This document shows, piece by piece, positions 52,015-61,629 of a DNA stretch of 64,000 nt. The position numbers were made by a program, and so were the translations under genes. A model generated the notes under the pieces. The model searched no databases and was not told where the DNA came from. It worked only from the letters and a program-made list of their open reading frames with translations. How positions within the stretch are numbered: the first letter of the stretch is position 1; the number at the start of each line of letters is the position of its first letter. Origin of the DNA: Deltaproteobacteria bacterium (GTDB taxonomy: Bacteria; Desulfobacterota; Syntrophia; Syntrophales; Smithellaceae); NCBI GenBank assembly GCA_022710585.1, contig JAKLGV010000014.1, positions 18,373-82,372 of the forward strand. Reading direction: 5' to 3'.

Positions 52015-52041
52015 TTGACACAAGACCGCGCCTCCTATACT
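52015..52041 (+). promoter_or_regulatory. Promoter of the PAS-LuxR regulator gene
   Basis: TTGACA (52015-52020), 15-base spacer, TATACT (52036-52041), then CAAGCCCACAA: the mirror image of the promoter at 51813-51839. The conserved string after the -10 may be the regulator's site. Confidence 0.75.
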
Positions 52042-52072
52042 CAAGCCCACAAAAAGGAAGTTCTTATAATCT

Positions 52073-52954
52073 ATGCATAATCTCGTAAAACAAACACCTT
52101 CTTTAAATTACATCAAAAAATTTTTTTGGAATACTCCTACTGTCATGACGATCTCTTTGGCAAAAGACGGCACTTACGTGGACGTGAATGAATCTTTTGC
52201 GAAAGCCATGGGAGTGCCGCGTCCGGATATCATCGGAATGTCATCCACAAATATGGGATGGATAACCCCTGATCAGCGATCCCTGCTTGCTACTGCAATT
52301 TCAAAAAACGGATTCGCGGAAAATATTGAACTGGAAGGAAAAGTTCAGGGGAAACCACTATTAGGATTGTTTAATGCTACTCCGATAACGATTAATAAAA
52401 AAGCGATGTGGTTGACGGCTATAACGAACCTCAGTGCGATGAGAAGAGCCCGGGCTTATAATGAAAATATTCTTTTGAAATCATTAACCGCCATTGTCGG
52501 AACCGGTGTTGTCCTGTTACGCGTCCACCGCAAGGGGGATCCGGACATTTTTTTTATTAATGAAGAAGCTAAAAGAGCCCTCCGCAAACGATCGATGAAG
52601 AATTTAATGAATGTTCTTTCCGGAGACGGATCGACTTATTTGATGAATCGAGGTGAATTTTATCATGCCAAACTGATTTCCACGAATCCCGGTTCCCCTC
52701 TCCAAATCATTTTGACGGAACGTTTGCCGGACACCCTGTTTATTAAGGAACAATTGGAGCAGACGGACCTGACGCCCAGACAAATGGAAGTTGCCTATCT
52801 GGCTTCCATCGGCCGCTCCAATAGAGAGATAGCCCAGAAGCTCCGCATCTCGGAATACACGGTTAAAGATCATTGCAAAGATATCTATCAGAAAATCGGT
52901 GTCAATAATCGGTATCAGCTGATTTCCAAAATATTAAAAACCGGGCGCGTCTGA
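52073..52954 (+). CDS. PAS domain LuxR-type transcriptional regulator
   Basis: A 293-aa regulator. N-terminal PAS domain (about 18-130: FFWNTPTVMTISLAKDGTYVDVNESFAKAMG), a second less clear sensor-like region, and a C-terminal LuxR/FixJ HTH (LTPRQMEVAYLASIGRSNREIAQKL, ISEYTVKDHCKDIYQKIGVNNR). No receiver domain, so the signal is probably a small molecule or redox cue bound by PAS. Likely controls itself, the divergent beta-propeller gene and perhaps malic enzyme. The AAAGGAAG site is about 14 bases from the ATG. Confidence 0.85.
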   Translation: MHNLVKQTPSLNYIKKFFWNTPTVMTISLAKDGTYVDVNESFAKAMGVPRPDIIGMSSTNMGWITPDQRSLLATAISKNGFAENIELEGKVQGKPLLGLFNATPITINKKAMWLTAITNLSAMRRARAYNENILLKSLTAIVGTGVVLLRVHRKGDPDIFFINEEAKRALRKRSMKNLMNVLSGDGSTYLMNRGEFYHAKLISTNPGSPLQIILTERLPDTLFIKEQLEQTDLTPRQMEVAYLASIGRSNREIAQKLRISEYTVKDHCKDIYQKIGVNNRYQLISKILKTGRV

Positions 52955-52983
52955 TTCATTGTTTTTTCAGAGCACTTTTTTTA

Positions 52984-53010
52984 TTGACACCCGTCTTGTC
53001 TTCCTATACT
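52984..53010 (+). promoter_or_regulatory. Promoter of the malic enzyme gene
   Basis: TTGACA (52984-52989), 15-base spacer, TATACT (53005-53010). Same spacing as the two promoters at 51813 and 52015, but the downstream CAAGCCCACAA is only partly kept (TCAGTGGCCGCAA). Confidence 0.7.
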
Positions 53011-53056
53011 TCAGTGGCCGCAACAATCAGAAAGCAATCCGTTCAGGAGAGAAACC

Positions 53057-54712
53057 ATGTCAAATCGGACACTGAAAAACCGCTCAATAAAAATACCACG
53101 GGGCAGAACGCTGCTGCAGGACCCGGCTTTGAATAAAGGAACCGTTTTTAACGAACAGGAGCGTGAAGCTTTCGGTTTACGGGGGTTGCTTCCGCCGCGC
53201 GTCTTCTCACCCGCGGACAGAATTCGGCATATCATCAGCAACGTCCGGCGCAAAACCACCGATCTGGAAAAATATCTCTATCTTTCCGGCGTACAGAATC
53301 GAAACGAAAATCTCTTCTACCGCGTTCTGATGGATAATATGCAGGAACTGATGCCCATTATTTATACACCAACCGTCGGGCAGGCGTGTCAGGAATACAG
53401 CCGAATTTTCAGCGAGTCGCGCGGCATTTTCATTTCAAAATATGATCGCGGCCGCATCAAAAAGATATTGAAAAACTGGCCGCATAAAAATGTCCGCGTC
53501 ATCGTCGTAACAGACGGCGAACGAATCCTGGGACTGGGCGATCTCGGTGCCAACGGGATGGGAATTCCCATCGGCAAACTCTCCCTCTACACCGCCTGCG
53601 CGGGCATTGATCCGAAAGGCTGCCTGCCCGTGACGATCGATGTCGGCACCAACAATCAGGACCTGCTGAATGCTCCGGACTATATTGGTCTGCCGGAATC
53701 GCGTTTGCGGGGGGAAGAATACGATGCGCTGATTGACGAGTTCATGGCGGCCGCGTCCAAAGCTTTCCCCGGCGTCATGATTCAAATGGAGGATTTCGGC
53801 AACGTCAACGCATTCCGTCTGCTCGAAAAATACCGCAATCAGTACTGCATGTTCAACGACGACATTCAGGGAACGGCATCGGTGGCTCTGGCCGGACTTT
53901 ATTCAGCCCTGCGGATCACCGGCGGAAAAATTTCCCGGCAGAAACTTCTCTTCCTGGGCGCAGGGGAAGCGGCAATCGGCATCGGCGATCTGGTCTCTTC
54001 CGCCATGATGGAGGAAGGATTGTCTTTATCCGAAGCTCATGCAAATTGCTGGTTTGTGGATTCCAAAGGCCTGGTTGTGAAAAGCCGCACGGATCTGGTG
54101 GAGCATAAAAAACCCTACGCGCATGATTTCCCGTTCCATCAGGACCTTTTGTCCGCCGTGGAAGCCTTGAAGCCGACGGCCATTATCGGTGTCTCCGGCC
54201 AGCCCAGAACCTTCACACCGGCAATCATAGAGGCCATGGCCCGAATAAACGAACGGCCGATTATTTTTGCGCTTTCCAATCCGACATCCAAAGCCGAATG
54301 CACGTCTGAGGAAGCCTATCGACACACCAAAGGACACGCCATTTTCGCGAGCGGAAGTCCCTTTCCGGCCGTTACGATGGATGGGCGGACTTTCGTTCCG
54401 GGACAGGCCAACAACGCCTATATTTTCCCCGGCGTGGGTCTCGGCGTCATCGCCTCGGAAGCTTCGCGCGTCACGGATGAAATGTTTACCGCCGCCGCCA
54501 AAACGCTGGTGGCGCAGGTGACAGAAGAAGATTTGCAGACAGGATGTCTTTTTCCGTCGCTAAACCGCATTCGCGAAGTTTCGGCCAATATCGCGCTGGC
54601 GGTGGCAAAAGTCGTTTTCGCACGGGGGCTGACGTCCATGACTGAACCGGCAGACCTGTCCGGCCATATCCGCTCGGTCATGTATGAGCCGGATTTCCAT
54701 CCTTATATTTAA
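53057..54712 (+). CDS. maeA: NAD-dependent malic enzyme (oxaloacetate-decarboxylating)
   Basis: A 551-aa long-form malic enzyme: malate + NAD+ to pyruvate + CO2 + NADH. Seen: NEQEREAFGLRGLLPPRV, YTPTVGQACQEYSRIF (catalytic Tyr), VTDGERILGLGDLGANGMGIPIGKL, catalytic Lys/metal region QMEDFGNVNAFRLLEKYRNQYCMFNDDIQGTA, and Rossmann LFLGAGEAAIGIGDL. Full length for the SfcA/MaeA group. RBS GGAGAG; an intrinsic terminator follows. Links C4 acids to pyruvate. Confidence 0.93.
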   Translation: MSNRTLKNRSIKIPRGRTLLQDPALNKGTVFNEQEREAFGLRGLLPPRVFSPADRIRHIISNVRRKTTDLEKYLYLSGVQNRNENLFYRVLMDNMQELMPIIYTPTVGQACQEYSRIFSESRGIFISKYDRGRIKKILKNWPHKNVRVIVVTDGERILGLGDLGANGMGIPIGKLSLYTACAGIDPKGCLPVTIDVGTNNQDLLNAPDYIGLPESRLRGEEYDALIDEFMAAASKAFPGVMIQMEDFGNVNAFRLLEKYRNQYCMFNDDIQGTASVALAGLYSALRITGGKISRQKLLFLGAGEAAIGIGDLVSSAMMEEGLSLSEAHANCWFVDSKGLVVKSRTDLVEHKKPYAHDFPFHQDLLSAVEALKPTAIIGVSGQPRTFTPAIIEAMARINERPIIFALSNPTSKAECTSEEAYRHTKGHAIFASGSPFPAVTMDGRTFVPGQANNAYIFPGVGLGVIASEASRVTDEMFTAAAKTLVAQVTEEDLQTGCLFPSLNRIREVSANIALAVAKVVFARGLTSMTEPADLSGHIRSVMYEPDFHPYI

Positions 54713-54752
54713 TACATTGCATTGATCTTGCCTTTTTTTCACTGCACAGGTT

Positions 54753-54783
54753 TATGAAGCCCCAAAGTTTGCTTTGGGCTTCA
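54753..54783 (+). terminator. Terminator-like hairpin after malic enzyme
   Basis: ATGAAGCCCCAAAG, TTTG loop, CTTTGGGCTTCAT: a 13-bp stem with one bulged C. Only a weak T-rich tail follows. Confidence 0.65.
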
Positions 54784-54871
54784 TATTAGTGATTGACATA
54801 CAAAATTGTTCTCCTTATAGTTCAAAAACGTTTTAGACGGGTCATCAAGCATCTGCAGAAGGAGAAACTCA

Positions 54872-56401
54872 ATGATTCAGAAACCGGGATTCGACAACGA
54901 AAAATACATCCAGGAACAGACCACAGAAATTCTCAAAAGAGTGGACCGCTTCAACAACAAACTCTATCTCGAATTCGGCGGCAAACTGCTCTATGATTAC
55001 CACGCTGCCCGTGTGCTGCCCGGTTATGACCCGAACGTCAAGATGCGTCTGATTCAGGAATTAAAAGATAAGGCCGATATTATCCTCTGTATTTATGCCG
55101 GCGACATTGAAAGAAAAAAAATCCGCGCCGATTTCGGCATTACCTACGACGCGGATGCTCTCAAACTCATCGATAATCTGAGAACGTGGGGGATCAATGT
55201 CGTGGGCGTTGTGATTACCCGTTTCGACGAACAGCCCGCTGCCATCATCTTTAAAAACAAACTGGAAAGGCGCAACATCCCCGTTTACACGCACAAGTTC
55301 ACTAAAGGATACCCGACGGATGTGGAAACGATTGTCAGCGATGAAGGTTACGGCGCCAATTCCTACATCAAAACCGACAAACCGCTGGTGATCGTCACCG
55401 GACCGGGGCCGGGCAGTGGCAAGATGGCCACCTGTCTTTCCCAGCTTTATCATGATTACCGGCAGGGCGTGAAATCCGGTTACGCCAAGTTTGAAACATT
55501 TCCCATCTGGAATATCCCGCTGAAACATGCGGTCAATGTCGCGTATGAAGCGGCCACCGCCGACATCCGGGACTTTAATATGATTGATCCATTTCACCTG
55601 GATGCTTATGGAGAAAAATCGGTAAACTACAACCGCGACGTGGAAGTTTTTCCTGTTCTCAGGCGAATTCTGGAAAAGATTACGGGAGAGCCTTCATTCT
55701 ATAAATCACCCACGGATATGGGCGTCAACCGTGCCGGCTTTGCTATCATCAATGATGAGGTTACGCAGCAGGCATCCCAAATGGAAATGATTCGCCGCTA
55801 TTTCCGTTATCGGTGCGAATACGCAATGGGCTTTGCCGACCGCGAAACCGTGCAGCGCGCGGAATTGTTCATGAAAGATTTTAATCTGATGCCGGAAGAT
55901 CGTCCGGTCGTGACGCCGGCCAGGGAAGCCGCTGTCACACCACCGCAGGAACAGAGGGATTACGAAAGAGGCAACGAAGGCATTTTCTGCGGCGCCGCCA
56001 TCGAATTGAAAAACGGAAAAATTATCACCGGCAGCAACTCTTCCCTGATGCACGCGGCAACCAGTATGGTTCTGCATGCCATCAAGCATCTGGCGGAGAT
56101 CCCCGATAAAATAAAACTGCTGCCGCCTCAAATTACGAATTCGGTTAAAAATCTGAAAACGGAAATTCTTGATGAAAAATCAGTCAGCCTTGATCTGGAA
56201 GAAGCGCTCATCGCCATCAGCATCAGCGCGACCACCAATCCCGCCGCCCAACTGGCACTGGAAAAACTGAGAGAGTTGAGAGATTGCGAAGCGCACATGA
56301 CCCACATTCCCACGCCGGGCGATGAAGCGGGTCTCAGACGGTTGGGCATCAATCTGACGACGGATCCAAACTTCTCAACGAATGATTTATTCATCACCTG
56401 A
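54872..56401 (+). CDS. DUF1846 domain protein
   Basis: A 509-aa protein of the DUF1846 family, cytoplasmic, function unknown. Opens GFDNEKYIQEQTTEILKRVDRFNNKLYLEFGGKL with the family motif. A Rossmann-like centre (VIVTGPGPGSGKMATCLSQLYHDY, P-loop-like) suggests nucleotide binding, followed by the SSLMHAATSMVLHAIKHLA segment of the C-terminal domain. AAGGAG before ATG 54872. Full length for the family (about 495-505 aa). Monocistronic between malic enzyme and gap. Confidence 0.9.
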   Translation: MIQKPGFDNEKYIQEQTTEILKRVDRFNNKLYLEFGGKLLYDYHAARVLPGYDPNVKMRLIQELKDKADIILCIYAGDIERKKIRADFGITYDADALKLIDNLRTWGINVVGVVITRFDEQPAAIIFKNKLERRNIPVYTHKFTKGYPTDVETIVSDEGYGANSYIKTDKPLVIVTGPGPGSGKMATCLSQLYHDYRQGVKSGYAKFETFPIWNIPLKHAVNVAYEAATADIRDFNMIDPFHLDAYGEKSVNYNRDVEVFPVLRRILEKITGEPSFYKSPTDMGVNRAGFAIINDEVTQQASQMEMIRRYFRYRCEYAMGFADRETVQRAELFMKDFNLMPEDRPVVTPAREAAVTPPQEQRDYERGNEGIFCGAAIELKNGKIITGSNSSLMHAATSMVLHAIKHLAEIPDKIKLLPPQITNSVKNLKTEILDEKSVSLDLEEALIAISISATTNPAAQLALEKLRELRDCEAHMTHIPTPGDEAGLRRLGINLTTDPNFSTNDLFIT

Positions 56402-56495
56402 GAAGTCGTAAACGTCAGGAAAAACTGAGTTTTTTTATTTTCTTGAAGAAGCCATGTATGGGCCGGCTTCCCAATCTGATATCCGGCAAAACAGG

Positions 56496-56524
56496 TTGAC
56501 AAATAATCCCTTTTAATTAATAAT
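56496..56524 (+). promoter_or_regulatory. Promoter of the gap-pgk-tpiA operon
   Basis: TTGACA (56496-56501), 17 bases, AATAAT (56519-56524), then a perfect AAGGAGG ribosome site before the gap ATG at 56546. Confidence 0.65.
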
Positions 56525-56545
56525 TTCACATCCAAGGAGGTCTAT

Positions 56546-57544
56546 ATGCCAGTCAGAATTGCCATTAACGGTTTTGGAAGAATAGGCCGGCTTGTTTTTC
56601 GGGCCGGATATAAAAGCAGCGATGTGGAGTTTGTAGCGGTCAATGATCTTGCCGACACGAAAACACTGGCCCATCTGCTGAAATATGATTCAACGCACGG
56701 AACGCTGGACGCGGAGGTTAAGGCCGGCAGCAACTCCATCAACGTTGACGGAAAAGAAATCAAAACTTTTTCCGTCCGGGAACCGGAAACCCTGCCCTGG
56801 AAAGATTTAGGGATTGATGTTGTCTTGGAGAGTACCGGTAGATTTACCGACAAGACCGGGGCCGGAAAACATATCGAGGCGGGAGCGCAGAAGGTTGTCA
56901 TCTCCGCGCCGGCAAAAGGTCCCGACGTCACATTTGTCCTCGGCGTCAATCCGGAAGTTTACGATAAAACCAAGCACAACATTATTTCCATGGGCTCCTG
57001 CACCACCAATTGTCTGGCGCCGATTGTCAAAATCCTGAATCAGGAATTCGGCGTTGAGCATGGTTTGATGACGACCATTCATTCCTTCACCAATGATCAG
57101 GTGGTCGTGGATGAAGCGCACAAGGATTTAAGAAGAGCGCGCGCGGCGGCACTTTCGATGATCCCCACCACGACCGGCGCGGCCAGGGCCATCGCGGAAG
57201 TCATCCCGGAGATGAAAGGGAAACTGGACGGGCTGGCGATTCGTGTGCCAACACCGAATGTTTCGTTGGTTGATTTTGTGGCCACACTTGCCAAAAACAC
57301 CACCCGAAATGAAATCAACGACAAATTCAGGGAATACTCAAAAGGCGTTATGAAGGGCATTCTCGCGTGTTCAGAGGAAGAACTGGTGTCCCGCGACTTC
57401 AACGGCAACAAACATTCCTCCATCGTGGATATGCCCAACACAACCGTCATCGGCGGCAACATGGTGAAGATTCTCTCCTGGTATGACAATGAATGGGGCT
57501 TTTCCAACAGAATGCTGGAACTGCTTTCTTTTATAATGAAATGA
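56546..57544 (+). CDS. gap: Glyceraldehyde-3-phosphate dehydrogenase
   Basis: A 332-aa phosphorylating GAPDH. NAD loop INGFGRIGRLVFR, catalytic Cys in SMGSCTTNCLAP with partner His in TIHSFTNDQ, phosphate-binding TTTGAARA, and C-terminal SWYDNEWGFSNRM. First gene of a glycolysis/gluconeogenesis operon. In this type of organism it probably runs in the gluconeogenic direction. Confidence 0.97.
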   Translation: MPVRIAINGFGRIGRLVFRAGYKSSDVEFVAVNDLADTKTLAHLLKYDSTHGTLDAEVKAGSNSINVDGKEIKTFSVREPETLPWKDLGIDVVLESTGRFTDKTGAGKHIEAGAQKVVISAPAKGPDVTFVLGVNPEVYDKTKHNIISMGSCTTNCLAPIVKILNQEFGVEHGLMTTIHSFTNDQVVVDEAHKDLRRARAAALSMIPTTTGAARAIAEVIPEMKGKLDGLAIRVPTPNVSLVDFVATLAKNTTRNEINDKFREYSKGVMKGILACSEEELVSRDFNGNKHSSIVDMPNTTVIGGNMVKILSWYDNEWGFSNRMLELLSFIMK

Positions 57545-57561
57545 AAAATGAGGATTGGATG

Positions 57562-58740
57562 ATGAAGTACATTGATCAAATTGAAATGAAAGGCAAACGG
57601 GTTTTTCTGAGAGTGGATTTTAACGTTCCGATGGATAAGGAAGGAAATGTGACCGGCGACAAGCGCGTGCGGGCCAGCATCCCGACGATCAATTACGCGC
57701 TGGAAAAGGGTGCAAAATTAATCATCGCGTCGCATCTGGGCAGACCCAAAGGGAAAAGGGTTGCCGAGATGTCGCTCAAACCGGTTGTCAAGGTTTTGTC
57801 GGATCTTGTGAAAAAGGATGTTCTGTTTCTGGATGACTGTGTGGGACCGGCCGTGGAACAGGCGGTCGCCAAAATGAAAGAAGGCGATATCATTCTTCTG
57901 GAGAATCTCCGGTTTCAGCCGGGCGAAGACAAGAACGACGCGGAATTCGCCAAACAACTGGCAGCACTTTGCGATGTTTATATTGACGACGCTTTTGCCG
58001 TCTCGCACCGCGCCGCGGCGTCCAATTCGGCTATCACCGAATTCGTTCCGGTGTGCGCGGCCGGATTTCTGCTAAAAAATGAAGTCGAATATTTTAAGAA
58101 GGCTATGGTCAATCCGGCCAAACCGCTGGCCGCGATGATCGGCGGCGCGAAGGTTTCGGACAAAATCGGTCTGCTGGAAAACTTGATTGAAAAGGTGGAT
58201 AAAATCATTATCGGCGGCGGCATGGCCTTTACGTTCTTACGCGCGGCGGGAAATGAAACCGGCAAATCGCTTTGCGAAGAAGATATGCTGGATACGGCGC
58301 GCAGGATCGTAGACAAAGCCAGGCAAAAAAACGTGCGGTTTTTACTGCCGGTAGATGCCGTGATTGCCCCCGCTGCAACAGCAGAAGCCGAAGCCAAAGT
58401 CTGTGATGTAAAGGATATTCCGAAAGATATGATCGGATTGGATATCGGCCCGGCCACCATCTCTCTTTTCAGCGATGCTTTGAAAGGCGTTAAGACAGTC
58501 ATCTGGAACGGTCCGATGGGCATGTTTGAACTCGCGCCTTTCAGCAAGGGAACCTTCCAACTGGCTCAGGCGGTGGCTGACTCCGGTGCTCTATCCATCA
58601 TCGGCGGCGGCGATACGGATACAGCCATCAAGAAGGCTGGACTGAGCGCGAAAATGTCTTATATCTCCACCGGCGGTGGTGCTTTCTTAGAGTGGCTGGA
58701 GGGAAAAACCCTGCCCGGTATTGCCGCGCTGGAAAAATAG
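57562..58740 (+). CDS. pgk: Phosphoglycerate kinase
   Basis: A 392-aa PGK. FLRVDFNVPMDKEGNVTGDKR, SHLGRPKG, ENLRFQPGEDKND, DAFAVSHRAAASN and nucleotide loop GGGDTDTAIKK are present. ATG 57562 (or 57559) sits 6-9 bases after GAGGA, just past the gap stop; longer frames reach into gap and are unlikely. Full length, all substrate-binding Arg/Lys segments visible. Confidence 0.96.
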   Translation: MKYIDQIEMKGKRVFLRVDFNVPMDKEGNVTGDKRVRASIPTINYALEKGAKLIIASHLGRPKGKRVAEMSLKPVVKVLSDLVKKDVLFLDDCVGPAVEQAVAKMKEGDIILLENLRFQPGEDKNDAEFAKQLAALCDVYIDDAFAVSHRAAASNSAITEFVPVCAAGFLLKNEVEYFKKAMVNPAKPLAAMIGGAKVSDKIGLLENLIEKVDKIIIGGGMAFTFLRAAGNETGKSLCEEDMLDTARRIVDKARQKNVRFLLPVDAVIAPAATAEAEAKVCDVKDIPKDMIGLDIGPATISLFSDALKGVKTVIWNGPMGMFELAPFSKGTFQLAQAVADSGALSIIGGGDTDTAIKKAGLSAKMSYISTGGGAFLEWLEGKTLPGIAALEK

Positions 58741-58789
58741 ATTGATAAGTTTTTAGGCAAGAAACAAGATAATGTAATCCCTCTTAGCT

Positions 58790-58971
58790 TCGCACATGGG
58801 ATAATTCCCAATCCCGATACATCGGGATTGGGAATTCGACTACAATACTTCAATACGCTTTGCTTTTGAAGTTTTAGTCTCATTACGACAAACGCTTTAA
58901 TGAGCCTAGATTTTTCGAAACACAGTGTTTGAAAAATCTTAGAGCGAATTATCCCGCCACCTTTAAGTGGC
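58790..58971. repeat. Nested inverted-repeat element between pgk and tpiA
   Basis: Outer arms GGGATAATTC (58798-58807) and GAATTATCCC (58946-58955) enclose a perfect 15-bp hairpin AATTCCCAATCCCGA/TCGGGATTGGGAATT (58803-58836) and a second hairpin AGATTTTTC-AAACAC/GTGTTT-GAAAAATCT (58909-58941). A small GCCAC/GTGGC stem follows at 58956-58971. No coding sequence. It could be a MITE or an mRNA stability/attenuation element. Confidence 0.6.
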
Positions 58972-59022
58972 AGGGACAAACTTCATCCCGAAATACGGGA
59001 TTCGTTTTCAGGGAGACTCATT

Positions 59023-59778
59023 ATGAGGAAATGGATTGTCGCCGGCAACTGGAAAATGAACAACACCGTGGCCGAATCGATGGCTCTGGCCAGAGCCATT
59101 AAAGAGGGATCTTCCGGCATTCAGGACGGATCGATTATTCTTGCCCCGCCGTTCACCGCTCTTTTCAGCGTCGGTCAAATCATTAAAGGCTCGAATGTAT
59201 CGATGGCCGCGCAGAACATGTATTATGAGGACAAGGGAGCTTATACGGGAGAAGTATCCCCAGCCATGCTCAAAGACCTCGGCTGCGCTTATGTCATCAT
59301 CGGCCATTCCGAACGCCGGAAATATTTTCGGGAAAGTGACGCGGATGTTAACCTGAAAGTTAAAAAAGCTCTGGACACGGGGCTGACGCCGATTATGTGC
59401 GTCGGAGAAACCGATGAAGAAAGAGAAAAAGGCATCACAAAGGATGTCGTCGGCCGGCAGGTGAAAAACGGACTGGCCGGTTTGCAAACCATTGATCACA
59501 TCGTCATTGCCTATGAACCGGTCTGGGCGATCGGCACGGGAAAAGTGGCAACGTCCGAACAGGCGCAGGAAGTGCATGCCTTCATCCGCGGCATCTTAAG
59601 AGAAAGTTACGGCAAGGCGGCTGATGAGTTAAGCATTCTCTACGGGGGCAGCGTCACACAGGAGAATATCGGCGATTTAATCGCCATGGACGATATTGAC
59701 GGCGCGCTGGTGGGCGGCGCATCCCTGAAAGCGGACGGATTTCTGGGGATCATTAAAAACATCGCTGAAAAAAAATAA
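59023..59778 (+). CDS. tpiA: Triosephosphate isomerase
   Basis: A 251-aa TIM barrel. Substrate Asn/Lys in AGNWKMNN, catalytic His in IIGHSERR, catalytic Glu in IAYEPVWAIGTGK, and phosphate loops YGGSV and GALVGGASL are all present. RBS GGGAG. Separated from pgk by the 280-bp structured region but on the same strand and likely in the same operon; the next gene begins 15 bp downstream. Confidence 0.97.
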   Translation: MRKWIVAGNWKMNNTVAESMALARAIKEGSSGIQDGSIILAPPFTALFSVGQIIKGSNVSMAAQNMYYEDKGAYTGEVSPAMLKDLGCAYVIIGHSERRKYFRESDADVNLKVKKALDTGLTPIMCVGETDEEREKGITKDVVGRQVKNGLAGLQTIDHIVIAYEPVWAIGTGKVATSEQAQEVHAFIRGILRESYGKAADELSILYGGSVTQENIGDLIAMDDIDGALVGGASLKADGFLGIIKNIAEKK

Positions 59779-59793
59779 ATTGGGGAATAACTT

Positions 59794-61602
59794 ATGAGTA
59801 CAAGGATGAACACTTACGATTTTTTCAAATCGTGTCATCAACTTATGACACAGACGACGGATGTCATGTTAAATAAAAAATTGAAAAAAGAGGCTCCGGT
59901 CGAACCTTTCGGCGCGCTGGCGTCGTGGGCGGATCTGGGCGGCAGGCTTTCGCATTTAACATGGGCCAGATTCTCCGAAGATGCCTGGGAATATTCGATT
60001 GACTTCTGGCAACGCTGGGTGCTTTTTATGGATACCATGAGGGTGCGCGGCAATAACATGCTGGAGCATCACCGGAAAGGAATGCCGCCGCTGCTGGATT
60101 ATGAATATGAAATCGTTCTGGACGCGCGCAATTTTCCAAGACCGGTCAACTATTCCCTGTTGTTCATCAAGCCTCCGGAGGGGATGGAACCCCGCCCCGG
60201 CAAAAGACCGGTTTTAGTGATTGACCCGCGGGCCGGCCACGGACCGGGCATCGGCGGCTTTAAAAAGGATTCGGAAGTGGGCATGGCGCTTTGCGAAGGT
60301 CATCCGGTTTACTTTGCATCGTTTTCGCCCGAACCGTTGCCGGATCAAACCATGGAGGATGTAGAGCAGGCGGAAATCCATTTTCTCGAGGAGATCAAGA
60401 AGCGCCATCCGGACAGAGACTTCCCCATCGTCTACGGAAACTGCCAGGCCGGCTGGGCTGTGGCCATGCTGGGCGCCGACCGGCCTGATGTCACCGGGCC
60501 GATTGTCATCAACGGCGCGCCGATGTCCTACTGGGCGGGCGGCGAGCGCATCAATCCGATGCGCCTGAAAGGCGGGCTGCTGGGCGGTTCGTGGGTAAAC
60601 AGTTTCTTATGCGACCTCGGCGGAGGATTATTTGACGGCGCCTATCTTGTCGATAACTTTGAACGGCTCAATCCGGCCAACACCCTCTGGAAAAAAGACT
60701 ATAACCTGTTCGCTAACATTGACAAGGAACGGGAACGTTACCTCGATTTCGAACGCTGGTGGACCGGTTTTTATCTGCTCAACGAAGAAGAAATCCTCTG
60801 GATTGTCAGAAACCTCTTTATCGGCAACAAACTGGAAAAGGGCGTGCTGGACATAGGCCACAATCACCGGATTGACTTGAAAAATATGAAAGATCCGCTC
60901 ATCATATTCGCCTCCAGCGGCGACAACATCACACCGCCCGAGCAGGCCCTCCACTGGATCTCGGAAGTTTATCCGACGACGGATGCTCTGATAAAGGCCG
61001 GCCAGCGGATCATCTACCTGCTGCACAACCATATCGGCCATCTCGGCATTTTTGTATCGGCGTCCGTGGCGCGCCGGGAGCATCACGCGATTATCGAGCA
61101 CATCGAACGGATGCAGAATCTTAAGCCCGGTTTGTATGAAATGATCATCGAAGGCGAAACCGGCGAAAAGGATCCTTCGAAAGAACAGTTCTACGTCCGC
61201 TTTGAGAAAAGAGATGTTCAACACGTCACAACCTTCGTTCCCAAATCCGAATTCGATAAAATGAACCGCGTATCGGAAGTCAACGATAACCTGTATCTTG
61301 CCTTCGGCCGTCCCCTGGTCAAATCGCTCATTGTGCATCCGCAGCAGGCGACTGCTCTGCGCTGGCTTCAGCCCGGACGCGTCAGCCGCTACATCTGGTC
61401 GGATCAGGTCAGCCCCTGGATGAAGGTTTTCGAATCCTGGGCCGCATGGATTAATGACAACCGTAGCAAAGTGCAGGAATCCAACACCTTCAGTTATATT
61501 GAACGGCGGCGGTCGGAAAATATCGAAACCACCCTGAACGCCTTCAGGGACATCCGGGATACGTGGAACGAGGTTATTTTCGAGGCTATTTACCGGGAGT
61601 AA
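59794..61602 (+). CDS. DUF3141 protein (PHA-synthase-like alpha/beta hydrolase)
   Basis: A 602-aa protein of the DUF3141 group, related to polyhydroxyalkanoate synthase/depolymerase hydrolases. The core has LVIDPRAGHGPGIGGFK, nucleophile elbow YGNCQAGWA with Cys217 where PhaC has its catalytic Cys, Asp region FASSGDNITPPEQAL, and His in NHIGHLGIF. DUF3141 proteins often neighbour CoA-handling genes, and here a CoA-transferase follows by 27 bp. May form or cleave an acyl ester; not shown. Confidence 0.85.
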   Translation: MSTRMNTYDFFKSCHQLMTQTTDVMLNKKLKKEAPVEPFGALASWADLGGRLSHLTWARFSEDAWEYSIDFWQRWVLFMDTMRVRGNNMLEHHRKGMPPLLDYEYEIVLDARNFPRPVNYSLLFIKPPEGMEPRPGKRPVLVIDPRAGHGPGIGGFKKDSEVGMALCEGHPVYFASFSPEPLPDQTMEDVEQAEIHFLEEIKKRHPDRDFPIVYGNCQAGWAVAMLGADRPDVTGPIVINGAPMSYWAGGERINPMRLKGGLLGGSWVNSFLCDLGGGLFDGAYLVDNFERLNPANTLWKKDYNLFANIDKERERYLDFERWWTGFYLLNEEEILWIVRNLFIGNKLEKGVLDIGHNHRIDLKNMKDPLIIFASSGDNITPPEQALHWISEVYPTTDALIKAGQRIIYLLHNHIGHLGIFVSASVARREHHAIIEHIERMQNLKPGLYEMIIEGETGEKDPSKEQFYVRFEKRDVQHVTTFVPKSEFDKMNRVSEVNDNLYLAFGRPLVKSLIVHPQQATALRWLQPGRVSRYIWSDQVSPWMKVFESWAAWINDNRSKVQESNTFSYIERRRSENIETTLNAFRDIRDTWNEVIFEAIYRE

Positions 61603-61629
61603 AACCAAATCTTCCTAAAGGAGCGAGCC

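Noticed and set aside
60628..61608. 326-aa antisense frame over the DUF3141 gene
   Set aside because: Shadow of a convincing gene; no start signals or recognisable motifs.
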